From: Peptoniphilus stercorisuis
GTDB taxonomy: Bacteria > Bacillota > Clostridia > Tissierellales > Peptoniphilaceae
Assembly: GCF_017874395.1 (NCBI RefSeq)
Contig: NZ_JAGGLJ010000005.1
Location: forward strand, 62,001-126,000
Reading direction: 5' to 3'
DNA: 64,000 nt
Part shown: positions 17,665-29,392 of the stretch, piece after piece
How the letters are laid out: the number at the start of each line of letters is the position of its first letter
Position numbering within the stretch: position 1 is the stretch's first letter
Program-made: the position numbers and the translations under genes
The notes under the pieces: model-generated
Database searches by the model: none
What the model saw: only the letters and a program-made list of their open reading frames with translations
Told to the model about the DNA's origin: nothing

Positions 17665-18166
17665 TTTTACAATAATAGGCAAAATAATAAATACAAGAGG
17701 CATAAAGGGAGAACTTAAAGTATTTCCAATGACTTCAGTTGTTGAAAGATATTCTGATCTTGATTATGTTTTTGTAGGAGAAGAACTTGAGAAGTATGAA
17801 ATTTCAAAGGTTTCTTATACTGATAGATTTGTTTATATAAAATTTAAAGAATTTAATAATATTAATGAAGTTTTAAAATTTAAAGAAAAATTTCTTTATG
17901 TTGAGGATGAAAATAGAATAAAATTAGACGAAGATACATTCTTTATAAGTGATTTAATATCTTCAAAGGTATATAATACAGAAAAAGAATATATTGGAGA
18001 ACTAGTTGATGTCATGGAGAATCCTGTTAATGATGTATATATTGTTAAAAGTGATGATGGTGATGAATATTTGATTCCAGCATTAAAACTTTTTGTAAAA
18101 AAAGTAGATGTAGAAAACAAAATTATTATTATTGACCCAATTGAGGGGATGTTAAATGAAATTTAG
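17648..18166 (+). CDS. rimM: Ribosome maturation factor RimM
   Basis: RimM binds S19 and helps assemble the 30S head. The N-terminal domain begins FTIIGKIINTRGIKGELKVFP, close to the family consensus, and a PRC-barrel domain covers about residues 95-170 (YLIPALKLFVKKVDVENKII). At 172 residues it is full length. The start is uncertain: the only reasonable in-frame initiator is TTG 17648, inside khpA, with a weak AGGG upstream. Its end overlaps trmD by 11 bases. Confidence 0.93.
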   Translation: MKKINDFTIIGKIINTRGIKGELKVFPMTSVVERYSDLDYVFVGEELEKYEISKVSYTDRFVYIKFKEFNNINEVLKFKEKFLYVEDENRIKLDEDTFFISDLISSKVYNTEKEYIGELVDVMENPVNDVYIVKSDDGDEYLIPALKLFVKKVDVENKIIIIDPIEGMLNEI

Positions 18167-18884
18167 TATTTTAACATTATTTCCAGAATTCTTTGACTCA
18201 CTTAATGACTATAGTATTATAGGAAGAGCGATTAAAGAAGAAAAAATAAAAATTGAATCAGTTAATATAAGAGATTTTTCTGAAAATAAACATGGACAAG
18301 TTGATGATTATTCCTATGGAGGCGGTCCAGGTATGGTTATGCAACCAGGACCTATTTATAGAGCTATAAAAAGTGTAAAACAAGAAAACTCAAAAGTAAT
18401 ATATTTATCTCCTCAAGGGAAGGTTTTAACTCAAGAAAAGTTAAATGAGTTATCAAGATTAGAGCATATAGTACTTCTTAATGGACATTATGAGGGAATA
18501 GATAATAGAATAGTGGAAAATTATGTTGATGAAGAGTTATCTCTTGGAGATTTTGTCTTAACAGGTGGAGAAATCGCCTCTATGACATTAATTGATGGAG
18601 TAACAAGACTTCTTCCTGGAGTTTTATCTAGTAAGGAATCTTATGAATCTGAATCGCATTATAATGGACTACTTGAGTATCCTCAATATACTAGACCACA
18701 AAATTTTAATGATTTTGAGGTGCCTGAGGTATTATTAAGTGGCAATCATAAAAAAATTCAGCAGTATAGAGTGTACCAATCTATAAAAGTAACATTAGAA
18801 AAGAGACCTGATTTAATTAATAGGTCAAAACTATCTGACTTAGAATTAAAATATTTAAAAGATATATTGGCCGAAGGGAGGTAA
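18156..18884 (+). CDS. trmD: tRNA (guanine-37-N1)-methyltransferase
   Basis: TrmD methylates G37 next to the anticodon to prevent +1 frameshifting. The SPOUT-fold trefoil-knot SAM site is visible: YLSPQGKVLTQEKL (about residues 86-99), LLNGHYEGIDNRIVENY and ELSLGDFVLTGGE. The 242-residue length is normal, and the N-terminal FSILTLFPEFFDS is typical. It overlaps rimM and precedes rplS by 5 bases, the classical operon order. Confidence 0.98.
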   Translation: MKFSILTLFPEFFDSLNDYSIIGRAIKEEKIKIESVNIRDFSENKHGQVDDYSYGGGPGMVMQPGPIYRAIKSVKQENSKVIYLSPQGKVLTQEKLNELSRLEHIVLLNGHYEGIDNRIVENYVDEELSLGDFVLTGGEIASMTLIDGVTRLLPGVLSSKESYESESHYNGLLEYPQYTRPQNFNDFEVPEVLLSGNHKKIQQYRVYQSIKVTLEKRPDLINRSKLSDLELKYLKDILAEGR

Positions 18885-18889
18885 ACTAA

Positions 18890-19237
18890 GTGGATATAAT
18901 TAAAGCAATAGAACAAGAACAAATTAGAAATGATTTACCTAAAATCAATGTAGGAGATACAGTACAAGTACATTATAGAATAATTGAAGGTTCTAGAGAA
19001 AGAGTTCAAGTTTATGAAGGAACTGTTATTAAAATTCAAGGCGGAAGCTCAAGACAAGCATTTACAGTAAGAAGACTTTCTTACGGAGTAGGTGTTGAAA
19101 GAACATTCTTAATGAACTCACCAAGAATTGCTAATTTAGTAGTAACTCGTAAGGGTAAAGTTAGACGTTCAAAACTATACTACATTAGAGATAGACAAGG
19201 TAAAGCTGCAAAAGTTAAAGAAAAAACTAACTACTAA
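18890..19237 (+). CDS. rplS: 50S ribosomal protein L19
   Basis: L19 lies at the subunit interface. [36 protein letters not shown] and [15 protein letters not shown] match the family throughout its 115 residues. The start is GTG behind GGGAGG. A terminator follows, ending the SRP/ribosome operon. Confidence 0.98.
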   Translation: MDIIKAIEQEQIRNDLPKINVGDTVQVHYRIIEGSRERVQVYEGTVIKIQGGSSRQAFTVRRLSYGVGVERTFLMNSPRIANLVVTRKGKVRRSKLYYIRDRQGKAAKVKEKTNY

Positions 19238-19242
19238 AAGAT

Positions 19243-19266
19243 GGGACTATTATAGTCCTATTTTTA
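19243..19266 (+). terminator. Terminator after rplS
   Basis: GGACTA / TAGTCC stem with loop TTA and an adjoining G-T pair, followed by ATTTTT. Confidence 0.8.
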
Positions 19267-19345
19267 GTATATAAAGATTTTTCTTTTAATTTCAATCTCT
19301 AGACTATATAATAGTTTATATTATAAATATGACGAGGTAGATTAA

Positions 19346-20992
19346 ATGAAAAAATTTTTTATAAGTATCCTTGCAATATTACTTATAGTTGGCGGAGTAT
19401 TCTTCTTTTTAAACTCTAGAGGATCAAGTGATTCATCTAATAAATATAATCAATTTAGTTTTATTTGTGAAGGTGATGATATAGATAAAAAAGATTTTGA
19501 TAGAATTGATGGACAATTTTATCTATCACTTGATTTTATAAAAGAAAAAATTGATGAAAATGTTAATTATGATAAAAATGAAAATGTAGTTATTTTTGCC
19601 AATGAAAAGGGAACTAAAAGATATACTTTAAATGAAAAAGAAGGACTTTTTAATTCTAAAAAAATTGAATTAAGAGATCCAGTTATAGAAAAAGATGGAA
19701 AAATAATGGTTCCAATTGAAGGATTTATCTATGACTATTCAGTAGATTTTAGATTTATTAAAGATAAAAAACTTCTTTTAATGGATTACAAAAATATTGA
19801 TTATTCAATAGGCACTCCATCTGGTAATGGTGTAAATATTAGAGAAAAAGACAGTAAGTCTTCTCCAATAGTTAAGACTATTAATAAAGAAGATAAAGTA
19901 TATGTATATGGAGAAATAGGTGATTTTTATAAAGTCCGTGAAATAGATGGTTACGCGGGATATATTAAGAAAAACCTATTAAATGTTGAGTTTCCAAAAG
20001 ATAAATTTAAAATAGAAAAAGAAGAAAGTAAAAAAGAGGCTGAGAAGCCTCTTAATTTAACATGGGATTATACATATGGCCCACATAAACAAGAATCAAT
20101 TAATTTAATTACAGGTATTAAGGGTCTTGATGTAATAGTTCCTACTTGGTTTTCTGTTTCAAATAAAAGTGGGGATATAATAGATCGAGGAAATAAAGAA
20201 TATGTTTCTAAATATAATAATCTTGGAATTGATGTTTGGGGTTATTTAGACAATTCTTTTAATCCAGATATAACACATGAAGTTTTATTAAGTAGTAGTA
20301 AAAGAGAAAAAGTTATCTCTAAAACAATGGAACTACTTAACAATTATAACTTAAAGGGAATTAATATTGATTTTGAACATACTAAAATAGAAGATAGAGA
20401 TTTAATAACTCAATTTGTAAGAGAACTATCTGCTCAAGCAAAGGCAAATGGTAAAGTTACATCTGTAGATGTTACTCCTCAAATAACAAATAATGTAGAA
20501 AAAGAACCTTATAATAGAAAAGAACTTGCAGAGGTATGTGATTATGTAATTGTAATGGCATATGATCAGCACTGGGCATCTTCTGAGAAGGCAGGATCTG
20601 TTGCTGAGTATAAATGGGTGGAGAGCAATATAAATATGCTTTTTAAATCAATTCCTAAAGAGAAATTAATACTTGGAGTACCATTTTATTCTAGAATATG
20701 GACAGAAGAAAATGGTAAAGTTAAATCTTCAACTATATCAATGGACCAGTCAAATAAATTATTAAATGAGAAAGATTTAATACCTAAATGGGATGATGTT
20801 TCTAAGCAAGATTATGTAGAATACACTGAAGGAAATAAAACATATAAAATATGGCTAGAAGATTCACAGTCTATTAAGTGGAAAGTATCTCTTGTAAATA
20901 AATATAATTTAGCTGGTGTAGGAAGTTGGAGAAAAGGGTTTGAAACTCAAGATGTTTGGGAAACTATATACAGAATAATTAATACAAAATAA
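19346..20992 (+). CDS. Membrane-anchored GH18-family cell-wall hydrolase with SH3 domain
   Basis: Residues 1-24 are a signal anchor. Residues about 35-150 are beta-rich and contain a KIMVPIEGFI segment like the copper-amine-oxidase stalk domain of clostridial wall enzymes. A bacterial SH3 domain covers about 155-210 (NGVNIREKDSKSSPIVKT). The GH18 barrel runs from about 235 to the end; KGINIDFE carries the catalytic acid Glu344 of the DxxDxDxE motif, with the first Asp replaced by Gly/Asn-type residues. YDQHWAS, LGVPFYSR and LAGVGSWRKG are also family motifs. It resembles SleL/YaaH-type N-acetylglucosaminidases acting on peptidoglycan rather than chitin. Confidence 0.85.
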   Translation: MKKFFISILAILLIVGGVFFFLNSRGSSDSSNKYNQFSFICEGDDIDKKDFDRIDGQFYLSLDFIKEKIDENVNYDKNENVVIFANEKGTKRYTLNEKEGLFNSKKIELRDPVIEKDGKIMVPIEGFIYDYSVDFRFIKDKKLLLMDYKNIDYSIGTPSGNGVNIREKDSKSSPIVKTINKEDKVYVYGEIGDFYKVREIDGYAGYIKKNLLNVEFPKDKFKIEKEESKKEAEKPLNLTWDYTYGPHKQESINLITGIKGLDVIVPTWFSVSNKSGDIIDRGNKEYVSKYNNLGIDVWGYLDNSFNPDITHEVLLSSSKREKVISKTMELLNNYNLKGINIDFEHTKIEDRDLITQFVRELSAQAKANGKVTSVDVTPQITNNVEKEPYNRKELAEVCDYVIVMAYDQHWASSEKAGSVAEYKWVESNINMLFKSIPKEKLILGVPFYSRIWTEENGKVKSSTISMDQSNKLLNEKDLIPKWDDVSKQDYVEYTEGNKTYKIWLEDSQSIKWKVSLVNKYNLAGVGSWRKGFETQDVWETIYRIINTK

Positions 20993-21011
20993 ATAAATAT
21001 AGTAAATACTA

Positions 21012-21040
21012 TTGACATTTGAGTCTTACTGTTTTAGAAT
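21012..21040 (+). promoter_or_regulatory. Promoter for the phospholipase-C-like gene
   Basis: TTGACA (21012-21017), a 17-base spacer and TAGAAT (21035-21040). The -35 TTG is the first codon of an open frame that reads into the gene, which would misplace the start. Confidence 0.75.
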
Positions 21041-21065
21041 TACTGTATATTTCAAAGAAGGGGAA

Positions 21066-21704
21066 GTGTTTAAAATTCTAGCACAAACACATAAAACTAT
21101 TGCACTTGAAGTATATGACAAAATCGAAAAAAATTATAATATAAAATTAGATATAAAAAAATTATCTTGGGGAAGTATTGCTCCAGATTATTTACCATAC
21201 TATAAATTAATAAGACATTACAAAAAAGAAAGTTTAGATTATATAGCAAATGAAATAGTGAAATTAATATTTCTTTGTAGATATTCAAGCTTAGATGAAG
21301 AAATAAATCCAGTATTATTAAAATATGTAAGTAAAAAGATGGGAGTTATTTCTCACTATTTATGTGATTATACATGTTATCCACATGCTTATAGAAAAAC
21401 TTTTATGGGAAGTATGAAGAGTCATATTAAATATGAAGCTGATTTAAATCAATATGCTATTGGATATGAATTTATAAAAGACATTACAAAAACTCAAAAA
21501 ATAGATCTATATGAAGATAGTAATTTAAAATTAGTTGAGAAAATAAAAGACTATATTAACTCTGTTGTAGATGAATACATGAATGCAGAAAGGTCTTTTG
21601 ATACAGATCTTAATTATGCACTTGATTTAAGTCAAAATATTGCTTGTTTTATAGTTGAAACTGTTCTTAATTATTCTGAAGATATGGAATATCAATTTGT
21701 ATAA
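21066..21704 (+). CDS. Zinc-dependent phospholipase C-like protein
   Basis: The protein matches the Zn-dependent phospholipase C/S1-P1 nuclease-like family: an early Thr-His (LAQTHKTIALEVYDKI), WGSIAPDYLP, GVISHYLCDYTCYPHA and HIKYEADLN supply the His/Asp/Glu residues that bind zinc in that fold. It has no signal peptide, so it is probably intracellular, unlike secreted clostridial alpha-toxin. I place the start at GTG 21066, after AAGGGGAA and the promoter at 21012-21040; the spacing is short, so this is moderately certain. The substrate is unknown. It ends at a strong terminator. Confidence 0.75.
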   Translation: MFKILAQTHKTIALEVYDKIEKNYNIKLDIKKLSWGSIAPDYLPYYKLIRHYKKESLDYIANEIVKLIFLCRYSSLDEEINPVLLKYVSKKMGVISHYLCDYTCYPHAYRKTFMGSMKSHIKYEADLNQYAIGYEFIKDITKTQKIDLYEDSNLKLVEKIKDYINSVVDEYMNAERSFDTDLNYALDLSQNIACFIVETVLNYSEDMEYQFV

Positions 21705-21718
21705 TAAGTTGTTAATTT

Positions 21719-21750
21719 AATTCTCTCATGTTAAATGAGAGAATTTTTTA
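21719..21750 (+). terminator. Terminator before asnA
   Basis: ATTCTCTCAT / ATGAGAGAAT is a perfect 10-bp stem with loop GTTAA, followed by a T-rich run. Confidence 0.92.
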
Positions 21751-21765
21751 TTATTGGAGGTATAT

Positions 21766-22764
21766 ATGAGAAACAACTCGGAAGTTACAGTATTAAATTT
21801 AAAAGAAACTCAAATGGCTATAAAGTCATTAAAAGATTATTTCCAAAGAGATTTAGCAAATACATTAAATTTAGCTAGAATTTCAGCTCCATTATTAGTA
21901 AGACCTGAAACTGGACTTAATGATAATTTAAGTGGTGTTGAAAAAGCGGTAAATTTTGATATTAGAAAACATGATATAAATGTTGAAATAGTTCAGTCAT
22001 TAGCTAAATGGAAAAGATATGCCTTAAAAGAGTATGGATTTGAGTGCTATGAAGGTTTATATGCTGATATGAATGCTTTAAGACCAGATGAAGTTTTAGA
22101 TGAAATACATTCTGTATATGTGGATCAATGGGACTGGGAAAAAATAATAAAAAAAGAAGATAGAACAGATACTTACTTAAAATTTATTGTAAGAGAAATA
22201 TATGAAGTTTTTAAAAGAGCAGAAGAATATATAAATCAAGTATATCCCTTTGCGCTTTCAAAAAAATTACCAGATGAGATATTTTTTATAACAGCACAAG
22301 AACTTGAAGATATGTATCCTGACTTTACAGATAAAGAAAAAGAAAATGCAATTTGTAAAGAAAAAAAGGCTGTATTTATTCAAGGAATAGGAAAAATATT
22401 AAACTCAGGAAAACCACATGATATGAGAAGTCCAGACTATGATGATTGGGAATTAAATGGAGATATTCTTTTTTGGAATCCTGTATTAAATAAGGCTATG
22501 GAATTATCTAGTATGGGAATTAGAGTAGATGAAGATTCTCTTGTAAAACAACTTAAAATAGCAGGCAAGGAAGATAGAATGACTATGCCATACCACAAGG
22601 CTCTTATTGAAAAAGAACTACCTTATACAGTAGGTGGAGGAATAGGTCAATCTAGGTTATGTATGTTCTTTTTAGAAAAAAGACATATTGGTGAAGTTCA
22701 GGCAGCTATTTGGGATGATAAAACAAAAAAAGAATGTTTGGAAAAGGGAATTAGACTGCTATAA
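21766..22764 (+). CDS. asnA: Ammonia-dependent asparagine synthetase AsnA
   Basis: AsnA converts aspartate, ammonia and ATP to asparagine; it is related to class II aminoacyl-tRNA synthetases. The N-terminal TQMAIKSLKDYFQRDLA, the LVRPETGLNDNLSG segment, SVYVDQWDWE and the C-terminal TVGGGIGQSRLCMFFLEK are strongly diagnostic. About 332 residues is the standard length. I use ATG 21766, 7 bases after GGAGG; an in-frame TTG at 21754 abuts the ribosome-binding site. No promoter was clear between the terminator and the gene, so expression may come by read-through or a weak promoter. Confidence 0.97.
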   Translation: MRNNSEVTVLNLKETQMAIKSLKDYFQRDLANTLNLARISAPLLVRPETGLNDNLSGVEKAVNFDIRKHDINVEIVQSLAKWKRYALKEYGFECYEGLYADMNALRPDEVLDEIHSVYVDQWDWEKIIKKEDRTDTYLKFIVREIYEVFKRAEEYINQVYPFALSKKLPDEIFFITAQELEDMYPDFTDKEKENAICKEKKAVFIQGIGKILNSGKPHDMRSPDYDDWELNGDILFWNPVLNKAMELSSMGIRVDEDSLVKQLKIAGKEDRMTMPYHKALIEKELPYTVGGGIGQSRLCMFFLEKRHIGEVQAAIWDDKTKKECLEKGIRLL

Positions 22765-22798
22765 TTCAATATTATATTTGTAGTTTTATTTATAAAAA

Positions 22799-22829
22799 TT
22801 GACAAAATAGTTAAAATTTATAGTATAAT
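22799..22829 (+). promoter_or_regulatory. Candidate promoter for the gene at 22860
   Basis: Perfect TTGACA (22799-22804) and TATAAT (22824-22829) boxes with a long 19-base spacer. Confidence 0.5.
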
Positions 22830-22859
22830 AATCATATAAGAATTTTTGGAGGAATGAAT

Positions 22860-23621
22860 ATGGAAGCAATATCAAAACTTAATATTAATGACAATAGTAA
22901 TTATTGTTTCAAGGATATAAAGTCTTTCCTTATAAAAAAATTCTTATATGAGAATGATATTGAATGTATAAATATACTATTAAATATTTATAATATTGAA
23001 GATTCTATAGAAAATATTTGTCCATCATATATTTCTTTAAAACATTTAAAAAGAGATATTATTAGATTTTTAAAAAATAAAGAAGGTAAAGAGCTTATAG
23101 CTTATAATCTTAGTAATTTAATACATGATGATATAAATAGATTTGAACTCTTTATGTATCTAGAAGGATATAGACTTGGATTTAATGCAACGAAAAGTGC
23201 AAATAAGTTAGAATGTATAACTTTTAAGTATTTAGATCTTGAGGATATTTATAAGAGAAAAAAATTATTTAATTATGAAATGAATAATTTAGAAATATTA
23301 AATTTAAAAGAAAAGTTTTTAAGAACTTTAATAAAAGATGAAAAAGTAAAAAAACACATTCATGATATTGTCTATGGATTTGAGTTACATATATTAAAAT
23401 CAAAAATTTATAATTTAAACTCACACTTAGACAAACAATTGGTTTTTGATTTTGAATCTTGTGGTTATATGTTTAAAGAGATGAATTCTTATTTAAGTAA
23501 AAAAGAATTATATGGACTAAATAAAAAGATAATTAAATTCTTATATATTGATGGTATAAGAGTTTTTCAAAATGCCTATTGGGATGGAATAAATGATCGA
23601 GTTATGAAGAGATATAAGTAA
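22860..23621 (+). CDS. Unrecognised soluble, mostly helical protein upstream of ruvC
   Basis: I do not recognise this protein of about 253 residues. It has no signal peptide or membrane segment and is predicted by eye to be mostly alpha-helical, rich in Lys, Asn, Ile and Leu. Noticeable segments are IHDDINRFELFMYLEGYRLG (about 95-114) and HIHDIVYGFELHILKSKIYN. Scattered His, Asp and Glu residues in these helices could bind metal, but no known motif is evident. I prefer ATG 22860 (7 bases after GGAGG) to ATG 22854, which is too close. It has its own promoter and terminator, so it is a single-gene unit. Confidence 0.75.
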   Translation: MEAISKLNINDNSNYCFKDIKSFLIKKFLYENDIECINILLNIYNIEDSIENICPSYISLKHLKRDIIRFLKNKEGKELIAYNLSNLIHDDINRFELFMYLEGYRLGFNATKSANKLECITFKYLDLEDIYKRKKLFNYEMNNLEILNLKEKFLRTLIKDEKVKKHIHDIVYGFELHILKSKIYNLNSHLDKQLVFDFESCGYMFKEMNSYLSKKELYGLNKKIIKFLYIDGIRVFQNAYWDGINDRVMKRYK

Positions 23622-23650
23622 AAACTAAGTGTAAAAGCTTAGTTTTTTTT
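23621..23650 (+). terminator. Terminator before ruvC
   Basis: AAAACTAAG / CTTAGTTTT perfect 9-bp stem with an 8-base loop, followed by T residues. It overlaps the stop codon of the preceding gene. Confidence 0.87.
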
Positions 23651-23667
23651 AAAAGTAAAGGAAGTTT

Positions 23668-24159
23668 ATGAGAATATTAGGAATAGACCCAGGAATAGCA
23701 ATTGTAGGATATGGAATTATAGATGTAGTTGGAAATAAATATAATGTTTTAGACTATGGAGCAATAACTACAAAAAGCGATATGCAATTTCCTCATAGAT
23801 TAGAAAAAATCTATAGAGATTTAGATGAAATAATAAAAAAGTATGAACCTGAAGATGTTGCTTTTGAAGAGCTGTTTTTTAATAAAAATGTAAAAACAGC
23901 AATAACTGTAGGACAAGCTAGAGGTGTAGAAGTTCTTTGTGCTAAAATGAATAGTAAAGAGATTTTTGAATATACTCCTCTTCAAATAAAGCAAGCTGTT
24001 GTAGGTTATGGTAGAGCAGAAAAAAGACAAGTTCAAGAAATGGTTAAATTTATGCTGCATTTAGAAAAGATACCTAAACCAGATGATGTTGCAGATGCAT
24101 TAGCTGTTGCTATTACTCATGCAGCCTCTTTAAAGTTTAAAGAAAGTTTTAGGATGTAG
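23668..24159 (+). CDS. ruvC: Holliday junction resolvase RuvC
   Basis: RuvC cuts Holliday junctions after RuvAB branch migration. The N-terminal [15 protein letters not shown] contains the first catalytic Asp (Asp7), [22 protein letters not shown] carries the Glu, and [16 protein letters not shown] carries the last Asp pair. The 163-residue length is normal. It begins the ruvC-ruvA-ruvB-spoIID-queA-tgt-yajC run, in which intergenic gaps are mostly under 20 bases. Confidence 0.97.
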   Translation: MRILGIDPGIAIVGYGIIDVVGNKYNVLDYGAITTKSDMQFPHRLEKIYRDLDEIIKKYEPEDVAFEELFFNKNVKTAITVGQARGVEVLCAKMNSKEIFEYTPLQIKQAVVGYGRAEKRQVQEMVKFMLHLEKIPKPDDVADALAVAITHAASLKFKESFRM

Positions 24160-24161
24160 AT

Positions 24162-24752
24162 ATGATAGATTATATATTTGGTGAAATAGTAGAAAAATAT
24201 AATGACAATGTTGTTGTAGAAAATAATAATATGGGATATTTAATTAGAATGCCTTTAAGGGATTTAAATGATTATTCAATAGGAAATAGCGAAAAAATCT
24301 TTACTAGAATGATAGTTAGAGAAGATGATATATCATTATATGGTTTTAAAAGTACTGATTCTAGGATTTTATTTGATTTGCTTACAACTGTTTCTGGAAT
24401 TGGTCCAAAAGTTGGTATTGGAATATTATCAAATTTAACAGATTCTGAAATTAGAACTGCAATTTTAAATGAACAAAAAGAAATTTTAATGAAAGCTCCA
24501 GGAATTGGTAAAAAAACTGGAGAGAGAATAATACTAGAATTAAAAGATAAAATCTCTAAATATGAGTTTGATGAAAATATAGAATTAGATGAAGTTGAAA
24601 CTATTAAAAATAATGATGATTCTCCAGCTCTTGAAGCACTTTTAACTTTAGGTTACAATAGTTATGAGTCTAAGAAAGCACTTGAAAAAGTAGATTCATC
24701 TTTAGATATTTCATCTAAAATAAAAGAAGCACTTAAATTACTTGGGAGGTAA
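24162..24752 (+). CDS. ruvA: Holliday junction branch-migration protein RuvA
   Basis: RuvA binds four-way junctions and recruits RuvB. Helix-hairpin-helix elements are seen as [15 protein letters not shown] and [19 protein letters not shown] (about residues 77-125), and the C-terminal RuvB-binding domain as [20 protein letters not shown]. At 196 residues it is full length. It sits 2 bases after ruvC. Confidence 0.97.
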   Translation: MIDYIFGEIVEKYNDNVVVENNNMGYLIRMPLRDLNDYSIGNSEKIFTRMIVREDDISLYGFKSTDSRILFDLLTTVSGIGPKVGIGILSNLTDSEIRTAILNEQKEILMKAPGIGKKTGERIILELKDKISKYEFDENIELDEVETIKNNDDSPALEALLTLGYNSYESKKALEKVDSSLDISSKIKEALKLLGR

Positions 24753-24757
24753 ATTTA

Positions 24758-25774
24758 TTGGAAAACAATAGAATTATAGAACCCACATTAACTAATGAAG
24801 ATGCTCCTATAGAAACTAGCTTAAGACCTAAATGGCTTGATGAATATATAGGTCAAGAAAAAGTAGTTGAAAAGTTAAAAATTTTTATAGAAGCTGCAAA
24901 AAATAGACATGAACCACTAGATCATTGTTTGCTTAATGGACCACCAGGGCTTGGAAAGACTACATTAAGTAATATTATAGCAAATGAAATGGGTGTAAAT
25001 GTAAAAGTAACAAGTGGACCAGCAATAGAAAGGCCAGGAGATCTTGCAAGTATTCTTTCTAATCTTCAAGAAGATGATGTTTTATTTATTGATGAGATTC
25101 ATAGAATAAATAGATCTGTTGAAGAAGTATTATATCCTGCAATGGAAGATTTTGCATTAGATATAATTGTTGGTAAAGGTCCATCAGCAAGATCAATAAG
25201 ACTTGATCTTTCAAAGTTTACATTAATTGGAGCAACAACAAGAGCAGGACAGTTAACTTCTCCTTTAAGAGACAGATTTGGAGTTATTTTAAATCTAGAA
25301 TTATATGATGTTGAGAGTTTAACTGAAATAGTTATAAGATCTGCTTCTATTTTAAATATAGGAATAGAAAAAGATGGAGCAATAGAAATTGCAAAACGTT
25401 CTAGAGGAACTCCAAGAATAGCAAATCGACTTTTAAAAAGGGTAAGGGATTATGCAGAAGTTAGAGAGAATGGTGTAATTACTAAAAGAGTTGCTATTAG
25501 AGGATTAAATCTTTTAGAAATTGATAAATACGGACTTGACAATGTTGATAGAAGAATTATTTTAACAATGATTGAAAACTTCTCTGGAAGACCTGTGGGA
25601 ATAGATGCAATAGCAGCATCCATTGGAGAAGAAAGAATCACTGTAGAAGATGTTTATGAACCTTATCTTATGCAAATAGGTTTTATAAATAGAACACCTA
25701 GAGGTAGAATTGCTACAAAATCTGCTTATGAGCACTTTGGTATAGAGTATAGAGAACAGGAGAGTTTATTATGA
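24758..25774 (+). CDS. ruvB: Holliday junction helicase RuvB
   Basis: This AAA+ motor drives branch migration. Walker A is GPPGLGKTT (about residues 65-73), Walker B is [10 protein letters not shown], the sensor and arginine-finger region is [18 protein letters not shown], and a C-terminal winged-helix ends in [19 protein letters not shown]. Its 338 residues are typical. The start is TTG behind GGGAGG. It overlaps the following gene by 4 bases. Confidence 0.98.
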   Translation: MENNRIIEPTLTNEDAPIETSLRPKWLDEYIGQEKVVEKLKIFIEAAKNRHEPLDHCLLNGPPGLGKTTLSNIIANEMGVNVKVTSGPAIERPGDLASILSNLQEDDVLFIDEIHRINRSVEEVLYPAMEDFALDIIVGKGPSARSIRLDLSKFTLIGATTRAGQLTSPLRDRFGVILNLELYDVESLTEIVIRSASILNIGIEKDGAIEIAKRSRGTPRIANRLLKRVRDYAEVRENGVITKRVAIRGLNLLEIDKYGLDNVDRRIILTMIENFSGRPVGIDAIAASIGEERITVEDVYEPYLMQIGFINRTPRGRIATKSAYEHFGIEYREQESLL

Positions 25775-26904
25775 AAAAAATAATTGTATTAGCTGTCTTA
25801 TTAATTACATGTATTATTCCAATTAGTACTTATGCACAAGAAGGTAATTACTTAGATGTAAAAATAGGAAAAAGTTATTTAAACAATGAAACTGCAAAGA
25901 TAAATTCAACAAAAGATATATATATTGTAGATTCAGATTTAAATAAAATTCAAAATTTAAATACTAAAGAAGTTTTAGTTACATTAAAAAATAATAAAAT
26001 TGAATTTAAAAGTAATAATCAAGTATTTTCTAGTGATTTTCCACAAAATGGAAGTTTATTAATAGGAACAGATGATTATTTTAAAATGACTAATACTTAT
26101 AGAGGCTATATCTCTTATAGAGTGGTAAATAATAAGCTTGCAATAATAAATCATGTTGAAATGGAAGATTATTTAAAAGGAGTTATTCCAAAAGAATTAT
26201 CTCCAAGCTATCCAGAAGATGCATTAAAAGCTCAAGCAATATGTTCAAGAAGTTTTGCACTTAAAAATATTAACAAATATAAAAAATATGGTTATAATTT
26301 AGATGATACTACTAATTCTCAAGTGTATAGAGGAAAAACTGTAGAAGATATTAGAACAAATAAAGCAGTAGATGAAACTAAGGGTCTTGTAGCAAAATAC
26401 AATGAAGAAATAGCAAATACAATATTTGGAGCTTCTTCAGGTGGAAAAACTGCAAATGCTCAAGAAGTTTGGGGTGGAAATTCTGTACTTTATTTAAGTT
26501 CAATGGAGGATCCTTATTCAACAAAATATATTTGGGAACACAGTGTAGATAAGAATAAAATAAATGATGTTTTATTAAAAAATAAAATAAATGTTGGAAA
26601 TTTTTTAAATTTCAATGTAGCTGAAAAAGATGTTTCAGGAAGAAATAAAACAATTGAAATTATTGGAACGGAAAAAACTGAGAAGATAACTGGTAATAAA
26701 TTTAGAAATATTTTTGGAAATACCAATTTAAAAAGTACTCTATTTGATATTATTAACTCTGATGAAAAAATAACTTTTAGTGGAAAAGGCTATGGCCATG
26801 GAGTTGGTATGAGTCAATATGGTGCTGTTGAAATGGCAAAACAAGGGAAAAACTATATAGATATTATCACTTTCTACTTCCCAGGAGTTACATTAAATAA
26901 ATAA
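25771..26904 (+). CDS. Secreted SpoIID/LytB-domain protein
   Basis: Residues 1-22 form a signal peptide. The SpoIID/LytB domain occupies about residues 105-375, with [31 protein letters not shown], the TTNSQVYRG segment, [20 protein letters not shown] and [20 protein letters not shown], all recognisable family motifs (segments quoted within the 20-residue limit only in part elsewhere). SpoIID is a lytic transglycosylase acting on peptidoglycan stripped of stem peptides. Non-sporulating Firmicutes also carry copies. No other sporulation gene is visible here, so a vegetative wall role is more likely. It starts within ruvB and is co-directional. Confidence 0.9.
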   Translation: MKKIIVLAVLLITCIIPISTYAQEGNYLDVKIGKSYLNNETAKINSTKDIYIVDSDLNKIQNLNTKEVLVTLKNNKIEFKSNNQVFSSDFPQNGSLLIGTDDYFKMTNTYRGYISYRVVNNKLAIINHVEMEDYLKGVIPKELSPSYPEDALKAQAICSRSFALKNINKYKKYGYNLDDTTNSQVYRGKTVEDIRTNKAVDETKGLVAKYNEEIANTIFGASSGGKTANAQEVWGGNSVLYLSSMEDPYSTKYIWEHSVDKNKINDVLLKNKINVGNFLNFNVAEKDVSGRNKTIEIIGTEKTEKITGNKFRNIFGNTNLKSTLFDIINSDEKITFSGKGYGHGVGMSQYGAVEMAKQGKNYIDIITFYFPGVTLNK

Positions 26905-26919
26905 GTAGAAGGAGAATAG

Positions 26920-29066
<2,147 letters not shown>

Positions 29067-29081
29067 GAAGGGAGTTTTTAT

Positions 29082-29381
29082 ATGGATGCACAAAAGCAAC
29101 AAATGTTAGCTACTTTTGTACCACTAATTATTCTTTTTGTAGCTTTTTATTTTATGTTAATAAGACCACAAAAGAAGAGAGAGTCTAAAGTCAAAGACAT
29201 GAGAGCAGGAATTAAAGTCGGAGATGAAATTATGACTATTGGCGGTATCAAAGGTAAAGTTGTTCTTGCAAAAGAAGATTATGTTGTTATCGAAACTTCT
29301 GGAGAAAAATCTAGAATTGAAGTAATGAAATGGGGTATAAACTCAATAGTTACTGATAAGACGGATCTAAAAGCGGAATAA
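29082..29381 (+). CDS. yajC: Preprotein translocase subunit YajC
   Basis: This single-pass membrane protein associates with SecDF. Residues about 10-27 form the transmembrane helix (LATFVPLIILFVAFYFML), followed by the family motif RPQKKRESKVKDM and a small soluble domain with VGDEIMTIGGIKGKV. At 99 residues it is typical. The order queA-tgt-yajC is widespread. secDF is not seen downstream; instead the SCIFF peptide gene follows after 11 bases. Confidence 0.95.
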   Translation: MDAQKQQMLATFVPLIILFVAFYFMLIRPQKKRESKVKDMRAGIKVGDEIMTIGGIKGKVVLAKEDYVVIETSGEKSRIEVMKWGINSIVTDKTDLKAE

Positions 29382-29392
29382 TGGAGGTACTT

